A DNA stretch of 64,000 nucleotides, from positions 2,542,001 through 2,606,000 of the forward strand of contig NC_015064.1 in NCBI RefSeq assembly GCF_000178975.2, in the 5' to 3' direction. The DNA is from Granulicella tundricola MP5ACTX9. GTDB lineage: Bacteria > Acidobacteriota > Terriglobia > Terriglobales > Acidobacteriaceae. The notes below the pieces were generated by a model. That model was given only the letters and a program-made list of their open reading frames with translations, was not told where the DNA came from and did no database searches. Shown one piece after another: positions 1 to 9,016 of the stretch. Both the position numbers and the translations under genes were made by a program. The number at the start of each line of letters is the position of its first letter. Position 1 is the stretch's first letter.

Positions 1-1279
1 CGAGGAGGCTCGCTGACGAGCTGCCGTAGTCCGCAACCCAGATGTCGCCGTTGGTGCCGGCCGCTACCGCCAGTGGATAGTAGACGCCGCCACCGGTGTA
101 GCCGAGACCGGATAACTCTGCGCCTGCCGGGGAGAACTCACTGACGCTTCCTGAGTAGCTGTTCGTGGGAGTAAAGCTTTGCAGATTGGTCACCCATGCG
201 TTATCGGAGGCGTCCACCGCGATGCCGTACGAAGCATAGAGGCCGGTGCCAACGAAGCCATTGGTTGCTGCTGCAACACCGGTCGCGGAGAACTTGGAGG
301 CGACTCGGCCGAAGTAGTTGGCGACCCACACGGCTCCGGTGGAATCGATCGCAATATTCCCTGGAAGGTTAAGACCACCGCAGCCGGAGGTGCAGTTGCC
401 GTACGTGATGGACAACGTCCAGTCGTGGGGAGCGCTAGCCAAGGTGGGCTGGAATGTGGTTTGTCCCGATGAAGCCGCAAACACAGCCGTTACATTGTTT
501 GCAGGATTGCGAACAATGCTCAATGCCGCATCGAGTGTGGTGGCAGGTTTCGTAGTTCCCTGCTGTGCTGCGGCAAAGAGTGGGCCGCAGGCTGCGCCTC
601 CTTCGGAGTGAGTACAGCTCGCCAGGGCGTTTGCCAACGTATTGAGTTTGGCTGTTTCGAACTTGGCGCTGGATGGCAGGTTCGGTCCCGGTATCGTTCC
701 CGTCGAGATGCTGACAAGGTTCGCCGCCAGAGCGAAGGCGTTGCGCAGACCTGTTGCGTTGGTTGCGGACGACCCGATGGCGGCGCTGGCTCCGAGGAAG
801 GTTGAGAACGCCCAGGCGGCCGCCGCGGTCGTGGCTTCGTTGACGATAGGGGTTGTCGTAATTGAAAGACTGCCGCAATCTCCCAGAGCGGCCACGAGCA
901 GCAGGGCTCGGTTGTCTGTGCCGCCTGCAAGACCCGGATTACCACTTTGCGCCACGAGATACGTCTGCGTCGTGGAGGTGGGGCAGGCGAAGTCTTGCGG
1001 AATGCTGAACTGCCCGGCGCTGTTGGATGAGATCGTTTGGCCTGGCAGCAGATTGACCGCGCCGGTTCCGTTGCCGCTGGTTCCAGCGGCGTAAAGCTGC
1101 ACGGAAGCCCCGATCACAGGCTGCCCTGCCGCGGTTATGTGGCCCGTGAATGCGCTTCCCGGAGCCGTTACTGTGGTTGTCGAAGACGGCGTGGACGAGC
1201 CGCAGCCGATCGTGGCTGCGGCTATGCCCAGCCATCCACACGAGAGAATCATGGCGTGTTTGCGGGAGCTGCATCTCAT
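1..1279 (-). CDS. NHL-type surface lipoprotein, 3' end outside window
   Basis: This minus-strand frame is open from an ATG at 1279 to the left edge, so the C-terminus is missing (426 codons visible). The N-terminus begins MRCSSRKHAMILSCGW and reaches a lipobox-like IGCG near residue 26, so export and lipidation are likely. A carboxypeptidase-regulatory-like stretch (ITAAGQPVIGASVQLYAAG) follows. The visible C-terminal third carries NHL/Vgb-type propeller repeats such as IDSTGAVWVANYFG and VAAGTNGDIWVADYG. The plan matches the 447-residue lipoprotein two genes upstream, so the two are probably paralogues. It is the last visible gene of a minus-strand operon, 61 bases after the PqqD-like gene. 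A role as a cell-surface propeller protein is inferred; the ligand is unknown. Confidence 0.75.
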   Translation of the reverse strand, partial: MRCSSRKHAMILSCGWLGIAAATIGCGSSTPSSTTTVTAPGSAFTGHITAAGQPVIGASVQLYAAGTSGNGTGAVNLLPGQTISSNSAGQFSIPQDFACPTSTTQTYLVAQSGNPGLAGGTDNRALLLVAALGDCGSLSITTTPIVNEATTAAAAWAFSTFLGASAAIGSSATNATGLRNAFALAANLVSISTGTIPGPNLPSSAKFETAKLNTLANALASCTHSEGGAACGPLFAAAQQGTTKPATTLDAALSIVRNPANNVTAVFAASSGQTTFQPTLASAPHDWTLSITYGNCTSGCGGLNLPGNIAIDSTGAVWVANYFGRVASKFSATGVAAATNGFVGTGLYASYGIAVDASDNAWVTNLQSFTPTNSYSGSVSEFSPAGAELSGLGYTGGGVYYPLAVAAGTNGDIWVADYGSSSASLL

Positions 1280-1340
1280 CACGGAGTCTGTCCTGGTGCA
1301 GCAGGAAGCCTGATCGGGCTTCATTGTTCGGAGCGCCGTT

Positions 1341-1787
1341 CTACTGGCGTCGACCTCGGGTACCGGTGGAGCTTGGGGCCGTGCAGTTGACACACCCGGT
1401 GTACGCCTGTGCGGCCTTCGGGGCAGCGATGACCGCGATCACCGGCAGCAGCATCGCCGCGCCGACACCGAGCTGGCTTACTGCGGCGCGACGAGAGATC
1501 GTCGCTGGTGCGGGCGGTGGAGACTCTGACTCAAGCAGACCGTCGCTCGCGAGAGCTTCAAGTGACAACTGGACAAGCTCCTCAGATACAGTCAGCTTCA
1601 AGGCAAACGATGCGGAGACCGAGATGACGGCAGCTGAAGTCTCTCCGTCACACAGATTCCATACGGCCGCGGCGACCGGGTTGAGGCAGAAAGCATTATG
1701 GGTCTGCTCGTCATAGATCAAGGTCTCCTGACCGACCTGCTGGATCGAGAGTTGGTGCGTTCTGCGGCGTGGAAACACATTCTTCAT
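1341..1787 (-). CDS. PqqD-like (RRE) protein with C-terminal membrane segment and CxxC tail
   Basis: A 148-residue protein. Residues 15-90 resemble the PqqD/RiPP-recognition-element fold, with the typical LIYDEQTHNAFCLNPVAAAVW pattern broken here around N31, then a helical half. PqqD-type domains bind leader peptides and present them to radical-SAM maturases. Residues 98-100 are SRR, followed by a hydrophobic stretch at 108-122 and an AQA-like end, which resembles an internal Tat or membrane signal. The last 20 residues contain CVNC (132-135) and a basic end. The start is firm: TAAGGAG lies just upstream, and its TAA is the stop codon of the preceding lipoprotein gene, so the two are probably translationally coupled. 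No maturase is visible nearby. It may be an RRE chaperone anchored to the membrane or itself a modified peptide. Confidence 0.65.
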   Translation of the reverse strand: MKNVFPRRRTHQLSIQQVGQETLIYDEQTHNAFCLNPVAAAVWNLCDGETSAAVISVSASFALKLTVSEELVQLSLEALASDGLLESESPPPAPATISRRAAVSQLGVGAAMLLPVIAVIAAPKAAQAYTGCVNCTAPSSTGTRGRRQ

Positions 1788-1797
1788 TGGGTGCTCC

Positions 1798-3141
1798 TTA
1801 CTTCGGGTTGACTGCGATGGCGACTGGAGCTTGAACGAAACCGGTTCCCTGGTAAGGCGAACCAGCGATCACGGTTCCTGAAGGGGTATATGCGCTTACG
1901 CTGGCGCCGCCGGAGTTGCTCACCCACACGTTCCCTGTGCCATCGATGGCGATGCCCTTTGGCGTGTTCAGCGTGGCGCTGCTTCCGAACGCCGTGCCCG
2001 CTGTGCCTGAGGTGAGTTTGGTGATGGTGTTATTGCCGGAGTTTGCCACCCACACAAAACCACTCTGATCGACAGCAAGCGCAAAGGGTGAGTCGATGCC
2101 GCCCGCGGTAAATCCTGCGGTTGGTGAAAGCGCTACGCCCGTCGGACTGAACTCGGATACACTCGAATTCCCCGAGTTTGCGATCCACACATCTCCGGAC
2201 TGGTCCGCTGCGATGGCCTGCGGTGCGTTTAGACCGCCGCCTTTATAAGTGAGCACGATGGACCAGTCGTTGGGCGGAGAGCTCACGGCCAACGGCGGCT
2301 GGAAGACCGGCGAAGCGGAGCGCATCTGGTTGAGGCTGGCTACGTTCAGCGAGGGGTTGTGAGCGATGAACAGAGCAGCCGTTACGGTATCCGTCGTTGC
2401 AGAGCCACCCGCCAGGCTGAACAGACCACTACAGCCGCTGTAGCTGCTGCCTGCGGAGTTCACGCAATTCTCAAGGATGTCGGCGAGTGTGTTGATCTTG
2501 GCGGTGGGGAGCGTCACGGTTGTCGTAGACGCGACGACCGTACCGGTGCTGACGGCTACAAGTTTGTTGATCGATGCGAAGGCATTGACCAGGCCCGCGG
2601 ATGGGAGCAGCGGATTACCGGTGTTGGCGGGCGAGCCGATATTGGAGATGCCGGTCATGAAGGGCGACAGAGCCCAGACCGAAGCCACCGTCGTCAGCTC
2701 ATTCATGTCGATGAAGGCGTTGCCGCCGAGATTGGAACATGTGCCCAGACCTGCCATCAGCGCCAGGTTCGTATTGGTGATGGCTGCGATGCTCCCCACC
2801 GCGGCGATCGGTTGGCCACCGGTCCCGACCAGGTAGATCATCGAGTTCGCATCCGGGCAGGTGAACGACGGAAAGGTGAAGTTGCCTGAAGGCGTGGTCT
2901 TCACCGCACCCGGCGTGAACAGGGGCGTGGCCGCTGATCCATAGCCCGTCACGCCGACCGCGTAGAGTTGCAGCGCGACGCCGGCCACTGGTTGTTGTCC
3001 TCCCATCACAATACCCTTGGCTTGCCCCGCTGCAATGGACACGGGCGCGGGTACAAGCGTGGTCGAAACAGGGCCCACGCCACAGCCCGTCAAGAGGAGT
3101 GCGGTGGTAAGAGCAAGGCTGAAGGTTATGTTGCGAATCAT
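1798..3141 (-). CDS. NHL-repeat lipoprotein
   Basis: A 447-residue exported protein. The start MIRNITFSLALTTALLL is followed by a lipobox (LLTGCG), so it is probably a lipoprotein. Residues 30-70 hold a regulatory-like beta domain (GIVMGGQQPVAGVALQLYA). A middle region of about 200 residues is shared in plan with the truncated lipoprotein at the window's left edge. The last 130 residues are NHL/Vgb propeller repeats with the motif I-A-x-D-x-x-G-x-V-W-x-x-N-S-G. I chose the ATG at 3141 because it overlaps the stop of the 1852-residue gene by four bases (ATGA) and begins a good signal peptide; a longer in-frame reading upstream lacks one. It belongs to the same operon as its neighbours. Surface location is likely; the function is unknown. 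Confidence 0.75.
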   Translation of the reverse strand: MIRNITFSLALTTALLLTGCGVGPVSTTLVPAPVSIAAGQAKGIVMGGQQPVAGVALQLYAVGVTGYGSAATPLFTPGAVKTTPSGNFTFPSFTCPDANSMIYLVGTGGQPIAAVGSIAAITNTNLALMAGLGTCSNLGGNAFIDMNELTTVASVWALSPFMTGISNIGSPANTGNPLLPSAGLVNAFASINKLVAVSTGTVVASTTTVTLPTAKINTLADILENCVNSAGSSYSGCSGLFSLAGGSATTDTVTAALFIAHNPSLNVASLNQMRSASPVFQPPLAVSSPPNDWSIVLTYKGGGLNAPQAIAADQSGDVWIANSGNSSVSEFSPTGVALSPTAGFTAGGIDSPFALAVDQSGFVWVANSGNNTITKLTSGTAGTAFGSSATLNTPKGIAIDGTGNVWVSNSGGASVSAYTPSGTVIAGSPYQGTGFVQAPVAIAVNPK

Positions 3142-6100
3142 GGGCGGGCTCCTGTCGTGTTTTTTGTGACTGACGTAGACAATGGCGAGGTGGGCACGGC
3201 GCCGCCAATGACCTCGTCTACCGAGTTGGCTGCGTTGTTGGTGATCCACACATTGCCGGAGATATCGATGGCGATGCCTGTGGGCGCCGCAGTCGTACTT
3301 CCCTGCGTTGTGGAGACCGCCGTGCCAACACTCGACAGGACCGTAACCGTGCCATTACTGTTGGCGACCCAGACCTGAGAGTTGCCGTCGATGGCGAGCG
3401 CCGAAGCCCCGACGAGACCAACGCTGGTGAAGTCGCTGGCCTTCGCGCCGAGAGACGTGAAGCGTGAGATTCCCGTCCCGCTGGCGTCGATCGACCAGAC
3501 AAAGCCTGTTGAGTCGACGGCCGCGCCGATCCCGCCGCCGCTGGTGGCAGAGGAGGTGATATTGCCGTTGCCGGCCAGCGATCCGACGCTTCCGCTTCCC
3601 GCGATGAAGAGCAGCGGCACGGTCACCGTATAGCTCTGCGAGACCGGCGTCGCCGCAGCATAGATGCCGCTTGCAACCTGCGATGCCGTGATGCTGCATG
3701 TCCCGCCCGCAAGATCGGTAACGACACCCAGGGCCACGGTACAGACCAGCGGCGTGGTTGAGCTATACGTGATGGGCGTAGGCGCGTTGGAGGTAGCCTT
3801 CAAGACCGGAGGCGTCGCTCCGATCACTGTATTGGCCAGTGCCGGAAAGGTGATCGTGGACGCGATGGCCGTATAGGTGAACCTGTCGGCAGTAACAGTT
3901 GCCGATGTACCACCTCCGCTTGTCACGGTGACGTCCGCCACGCCCACGCTGCCGGCAGGAGAGAGGGCCGTGATCTGGGTTGCGCTGATCACCGTAACGT
4001 TGGTCGCCGCCGTAGTACCGAAGGACACCGTCGCGCCGGTCACGAAGTTCGTTCCTGTAATCGTCACGGCGGTTCCGCCTGTGGCCGGTCCACTTGCTGG
4101 GGAAACCGCCGTCACCGTCGGAGTTCCGCCACTCCCGATCAGGCTGATCGCCTGGGTAGCGGAAGTAACGTTTAAGGCGTTGTCCGTGAAGGTGAGTGAG
4201 CCGATGTCAGACCCGGCGGTCACCGGCTTGAAGCTGATGGACTCCGTACAGAAACCGCCTTCCGCAAGCGCAACCGTACTTCCTCCCGCACTCACCAGCG
4301 GACAGTTGGAGGCTGCATTCAACGTGAAGCCGGAGGTGATGGCCGGATTCTTTCCGCTGCCGGGCACACTCAGCACCAGGTCTTCGTTGCCGAAGTTCTG
4401 CAGGCTGAAGCTCTGCGCAGCGCTCGTGCTTCCGACGCTGGTGGCCGCAAAGGTGAAGCTCGGTGGCGTCGCCGTCGCTAACTTGTAGACCGTGTTCGGA
4501 CCGTTGTCCGCAATATAGACATTCCCGGCCTCATCCAGAGCCAAGCCGGTGGGTGAGGTGAACCCGGGTCCCAGCGTGAGAACCGTCGGGCTGCTGGACG
4601 GAATGCTGCCATTCACCGCCACCATCTCACTGACGGTCCCGGTCGCTGCGTCTGCGACGTACACGTCTCCCGCCGCATCAATCGCCACCCAGTTGGGGGT
4701 AGTGAATGCTGGGCCCACCGTCACAATAGCTCCACTTGCCCCCACGATCTCCTTCACGGCATTGTTGCCGAAGTCCGCGACAAAGACATTCCCAAACGCG
4801 TCCACGGCTATGCCATGCGGATTGCTGAACGTGGTCCCCAGCGCGTTCACGCTGCCAGTCGATGCAACGATCTCCCACACGGTGCCCGCCTGAGCGTCAG
4901 TGAGATAAACGTTGCCCGCTCCGTCCACCGTCACACCCAGAGGCGCGATGAACTTGCCGGGGCCGAGGGTCGCGATCTGTGGGTTGCTTGTGGGTACGCT
5001 GCCGCCCACCGCCCGCATCTCCTTCAAAGCACCGTGGCCAAAGTCGGCGACATACACGTTGCCCGCTCCATCCACCGCGACGCCCGTGGGAGAGGCGAAC
5101 CCGCTGCCCAGCGTCAGTACGCTGCCATCCGCCGCAAGAATCTCTTTGACCGCATTGTTCTTGAAGTCAGCGACGTAGACGTTGCCCGCTGCGTCGACCG
5201 CCATGCTGTAAGGCTGGTTGAACCCGCTGCCCAGGATCGCAAGGCTCTGGTTCGTGGGGTACATCACCGCAGGTCCCGTCGCCAGGCCAGTGATCACCGT
5301 GGTTCCAAGAACACTCGTCCCTCCCGATGCAATCAGTTGCACGGCTCCGTTGCGAATGCCCGGGGCTCTGGGTTTTAAGGAATACTTCACCGTACAGGTC
5401 GCGTTTGCGGCGTAAGCCGTGCCGGTTGCGCAGGTACCACCGGTCACAAAGGCATAGTCCAGGTTCGGCTGTCCGGTTGTCAGCACGTCGATCGCTCCCA
5501 GCGTGCCGGCTGTCGTCATCGTCACGGTTGCCGTCTGGGTCGCGCTCGTCGAGCCCACGTTCACAAGGATGAAATAACCGAATTCGTCAGAGGTGTTCGC
5601 CTGGCTCGTCCCGGCCGCCCCCGTCACGGTTACATCCACGCTGCCGGAACCCGACGGAGCGACCGCCGTGATGGAGGTCGAACTGTTGACGACCACGCCT
5701 GTTGCCGCTTTACCGCCAAACGACACCGTCGCCCCGCTGGCAAAGCCTGTTCCTGTAATGGTGACGCTCGTTCCACCGGCTGGAGGCCCGAACAGCGGGG
5801 AAACTCCCGTCACCGTTGGCAAAGTGCCGTAGGTGAAATGGTCCGCCGCACTCGTTGCGCTCGTCCCACCGTTTGCCTGTATCGTCACATCCACGGTACC
5901 CGAGGCGCCCGCCGGGGTGGTCGCCGTGATGGAAGTAGGACCGTTTATAAAGAATTCAGTCGAAACGTTATTGCCGAAGTAGGGCAACACGTCGCCCGAA
6001 AAACCGGTTCCCGTGATGGTGACGACTGTTCCTCCGGAGGGCAAACCTGAGGACGGCGAGACTCCCGTGACGGTCGGCACAAGGAAGGTGTAGTGATCGG

Positions 6101-8696
6101 CCGAATTGGTCACGCTCGTCACCCCGCCTGACGTCACCGTTACGTCGACGGTGCCTACGAAACCCCCTGGAGAAGTCGCCACGATCAAACCCGAATTCTT
6201 GTAAGTGGACGTCGCCGCGACACCGCCGAAGATGACCTGCGAATCGGCCCCAAAGTTCGTTCCTGTGATGTTGACCGTCTCTCCTCCGCCTGTTATGCCT
6301 GAGGACGGCGAGACCCCGGTCACCGTCGGCGGTGCATAGGTAAACTGATCGTTCGCACTCGTCACGCTCGTCGCGCCCGAGACCGTCACGGTCACATGCA
6401 CTGTGCCGGCAGCATGCGCCGGTGCACTCACCGTCAGCGAGGTCGCGCTGATCACCGTGACACCATTCCCAGCCGTGCCGCCAAACGACACGGTCGCTCC
6501 GCTGCCGAAGTCGGTGCCTGTTATCGTCACAGTCGTGCCGACAAGCGGTCCGCTCGACGGGGAAACTCCAGTCACTGTCGGCGCCGCAATCACTTGAAAG
6601 CTCTGCGAGACGGTAGCCGCCGCCGCATAGTGCCCCGCTGCGCTCTGCGACGCCGCGATCGTGCAGGTACCCACCTTGAGATCGGTAATGGCGCTACCCG
6701 CGATCGTGCAGACCGTCGGCGTGCTTGAACTGTAGGTGACGGGCTGCCCCGAGGTCGCCGTAGCAGCCGGCGTAGGGGGAGTGGTTCCCAGCGCAGCGTT
6801 GGCCAATGCCGGAAAGGTGATCGCATTCAGGAGGGTATTGCTGTAGGTGAACTGGTCCGCCGTGGTCTTGGCGCTCAGCTTATCGGGATTCTGCACCTGG
6901 ATATCCACGACTCCGACCGCCTCAGCCGGCGAGACCACCGTCAGTTGGCTTTCGCTCACAATATGGAAGTTGGTCGTTACCGTGCCGCCGAAATTGACTG
7001 AGGTAATCGTGTTCAAGATAGTACCGTTGACCGTGACCGTGGTCCCTCCGGCCGGCAGACCATCGGTCGGTGAGATCGAAGTAATGACGGGAGCCACATC
7101 GGTGGCAGTTCCGCTCAAGGCGATCGTCTGGGTCGGTCCCGGGACGCCCGCGCTGTTATCGGTCAAGGTCGCGCTTCCGGTCACGGCGCCATTGTCCGGG
7201 GCGAGTGGCGCGAAGGTGATGTTCAGCGCGCAGCTCGCGTTCGCAGCAAGCGTTCCCGCGGAGCCGCCGGCACTCACGTTCGGACACGCCCCCGCACCCA
7301 CGCTTCCCACCGCGAAGCCGGACGAGAAGCTGGGATTCACCCCGGTAGACGGCACGGGAAACGTCAGCGGCAGATTGCCATAGTTGGTCAGGGTCACGGT
7401 CTGCTGGGCGCTGGTCCCGCCGTCGTTCACTGACCCAAAGTTCAACGGCGCTGCGGTCGCCCGAGGCAGCTCCCGAATCGCATTATTGCCGTTGTCCGCA
7501 ACGTAGACGTTCCCGCCTCCATCCAGCGTCACCCCAATGGGACCACTGAGCGTACCGTTGAGCGTCGTCACGCATGTACTTGCATTCGCGGGAGTACAGC
7601 CAGGCGTCATCACCTCAACGGCATTGTTGCCGGAATCACCGACGTACACGTTGCCATTTCCATCCACCGCGACACCCGACGGAGAGCTGAATCCCCCACC
7701 GAGTGTGGTGATCGTGCAGCCAACGAAGGAGTTACAGTTCGCAGGCATCGACTTGACGAGACTGTTGCCGTAATCCGCAATGTAAACCGTCCCGCTCGCA
7801 TCCACCGCAATGTCCTGCGGATTGCTAAAGCCGTTTCCCAGCGGCTCTACGCAGGACGCGGACGTACAGCCTGGGGCAATCACCTTGACCTGATTGTTTG
7901 CGAAGTCTGCAACGAATACGTTTCCGCTTCCATCGACCGCGATTCCGATGGGCTCGTTGAATCCGCCTCCCAACGTCGACACGCACTCCGAAGTGCAGTT
8001 GGCCAGGATCTTGAGCACCTCGTTGAGATTGAAGTCGGCAACGTAGACGTTTCCGGCGCCATCCACTGCTACTGAAGCAGGTCCGCTGAACGTCTCCAGG
8101 GTCGTAACGCAGGCGGAGGTCGTACAGCCCACCGGAACCTTAAGGACGTTCGCGTTTCCGAAGTTGGCGATGTAAGCGTTGCCAGCCCCATCCAGGGCGA
8201 TCGACCTCGGCTGACTGTAGGTTCCCGGCAAGGTGTTGACCGTCGCCTGCGGGAAGATGGGCTGCGGGCCGGTGCCTACGCCAGAGATTAACGCCGTACC
8301 CATCACCACGCCGGCTGTCGACTTCAGCTCCACCGCCCCAAAGCGCAGACCGGAGTACTGCGGCTTGAACGTGTACTTGATGGTGCATTCAAAGTTCGCC
8401 TGATACGTCGTCGAGACCGCGCAGGTGCCGCCGCTGGCGAAGTTGAAGTCCAACCCAGCCGCACCTTGCGTCACCACGGAGATCGCGCTCGCCGTGGTGG
8501 AGGCGGTCATAGCCGGGCTGGTGACGGAGACCGTCGCAGTCTGCGTCGCGCTCGTAGTCCCCACCGCAACGCTCAACTGAGCGTTCGCGGCCTGTGCTCC
8601 GCCCGCCAGGAGCAAGAGTGTGGCAAGACCCCAAACCACGGACAGCTTGATGCGGTGAAGAACAGAACCTGACAGGGAAGCGATGCAATGGATCAT
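3138..8696 (-). CDS. Giant modular NHL/IPT-TIG/Ig-like surface protein
   Basis: A 1852-residue exported protein. The ATG at 8696 opens a signal peptide (basic start, hydrophobic WGLATLLLLAGG, cleavage near ANAQ). Modules in order: a beta-sandwich with an FxCTIKYTFKP-like motif; about seven NHL repeats of the form A-x-D-G-x-G-N-x-Y-V-A-D; an abnormal-spindle/choice-of-anchor-D-like domain; an IPT/TIG domain; an Ig-like block; four more IPT/TIG domains, each opening PTVTGVSP; a second beta-sandwich; a second NHL propeller; another anchor-D-like domain; a sixth TIG; a second Ig-like block; and a terminal propeller. The beta-sandwich/NHL/anchor set occurs twice, which points to internal duplication. 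It heads the operon and overlaps the next gene by four bases. A role in adhesion or cell-surface structure is inferred. Confidence 0.85.
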   Translation of the reverse strand: MIHCIASLSGSVLHRIKLSVVWGLATLLLLAGGAQAANAQLSVAVGTTSATQTATVSVTSPAMTASTTASAISVVTQGAAGLDFNFASGGTCAVSTTYQANFECTIKYTFKPQYSGLRFGAVELKSTAGVVMGTALISGVGTGPQPIFPQATVNTLPGTYSQPRSIALDGAGNAYIANFGNANVLKVPVGCTTSACVTTLETFSGPASVAVDGAGNVYVADFNLNEVLKILANCTSECVSTLGGGFNEPIGIAVDGSGNVFVADFANNQVKVIAPGCTSASCVEPLGNGFSNPQDIAVDASGTVYIADYGNSLVKSMPANCNSFVGCTITTLGGGFSSPSGVAVDGNGNVYVGDSGNNAVEVMTPGCTPANASTCVTTLNGTLSGPIGVTLDGGGNVYVADNGNNAIRELPRATAAPLNFGSVNDGGTSAQQTVTLTNYGNLPLTFPVPSTGVNPSFSSGFAVGSVGAGACPNVSAGGSAGTLAANASCALNITFAPLAPDNGAVTGSATLTDNSAGVPGPTQTIALSGTATDVAPVITSISPTDGLPAGGTTVTVNGTILNTITSVNFGGTVTTNFHIVSESQLTVVSPAEAVGVVDIQVQNPDKLSAKTTADQFTYSNTLLNAITFPALANAALGTTPPTPAATATSGQPVTYSSSTPTVCTIAGSAITDLKVGTCTIAASQSAAGHYAAAATVSQSFQVIAAPTVTGVSPSSGPLVGTTVTITGTDFGSGATVSFGGTAGNGVTVISATSLTVSAPAHAAGTVHVTVTVSGATSVTSANDQFTYAPPTVTGVSPSSGITGGGETVNITGTNFGADSQVIFGGVAATSTYKNSGLIVATSPGGFVGTVDVTVTSGGVTSVTNSADHYTFLVPTVTGVSPSSGLPSGGTVVTITGTGFSGDVLPYFGNNVSTEFFINGPTSITATTPAGASGTVDVTIQANGGTSATSAADHFTYGTLPTVTGVSPLFGPPAGGTSVTITGTGFASGATVSFGGKAATGVVVNSSTSITAVAPSGSGSVDVTVTGAAGTSQANTSDEFGYFILVNVGSTSATQTATVTMTTAGTLGAIDVLTTGQPNLDYAFVTGGTCATGTAYAANATCTVKYSLKPRAPGIRNGAVQLIASGGTSVLGTTVITGLATGPAVMYPTNQSLAILGSGFNQPYSMAVDAAGNVYVADFKNNAVKEILAADGSVLTLGSGFASPTGVAVDGAGNVYVADFGHGALKEMRAVGGSVPTSNPQIATLGPGKFIAPLGVTVDGAGNVYLTDAQAGTVWEIVASTGSVNALGTTFSNPHGIAVDAFGNVFVADFGNNAVKEIVGASGAIVTVGPAFTTPNWVAIDAAGDVYVADAATGTVSEMVAVNGSIPSSSPTVLTLGPGFTSPTGLALDEAGNVYIADNGPNTVYKLATATPPSFTFAATSVGSTSAAQSFSLQNFGNEDLVLSVPGSGKNPAITSGFTLNAASNCPLVSAGGSTVALAEGGFCTESISFKPVTAGSDIGSLTFTDNALNVTSATQAISLIGSGGTPTVTAVSPASGPATGGTAVTITGTNFVTGATVSFGTTAATNVTVISATQITALSPAGSVGVADVTVTSGGGTSATVTADRFTYTAIASTITFPALANTVIGATPPVLKATSNAPTPITYSSTTPLVCTVALGVVTDLAGGTCSITASQVASGIYAAATPVSQSYTVTVPLLFIAGSGSVGSLAGNGNITSSATSGGGIGAAVDSTGFVWSIDASGTGISRFTSLGAKASDFTSVGLVGASALAIDGNSQVWVANSNGTVTVLSSVGTAVSTTQGSTTAAPTGIAIDISGNVWITNNAANSVDEVIGGAVPTSPLSTSVTKNTTGARP

Positions 8697-9016
8697 GACG
8701 TGAGCCTCAGACTGGTTGGAAACTTGGGGGCCCGGTTGCCTCGCACAAGTCATTGCGCTCGGCGGTTACGCGCTCCAGGAAAGCGGGCGCACAAGGAGTA
8801 GAGCCGGCTAACGCCGCGGAGGGCATGGCGGATGCAATGCCGCCTTCCCTGCTTTGCTGGATATAGCTCTGTTGCCAAACCCTAAGCGACTGTGCGCGAC
8901 ACGGCCATGAATTCCGGCTAAAATCGATCTAACTTCGATCTAACCTTGCAACCCTTTTGTTGTCAGCACCGAGGACAACCTGCCATGATCTCTGACCTGG
9001 TTTTAAGACAACGCAC
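8697..9016. other. 320-bp divergent intergenic region
   Basis: This stretch separates the surface-protein operon (leftward) from the winged-helix regulator (rightward). No convincing small gene is present. It contains a G+C-rich imperfect hairpin around 8822-8843 and the tandem repeat listed separately at 8924-8944. TAAAAT at about 8919-8924 could be a -10 element, but no matching -35 element is clear. Confidence 0.5.
8924..8944. promoter_or_regulatory. Exact tandem direct repeat with 11-bp period, candidate operator
   Basis: TCGATCTAAC occurs at 8924-8933 and again at 8935-8944, identical in ten of ten positions and one helical turn apart. OmpR/PhoB-type winged-helix proteins classically bind tandem repeats with about 11-bp periodicity, and the gene starting 72 bases downstream encodes such a domain. 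Autoregulation or control of the divergent surface operon is inferred. Confidence 0.4.
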
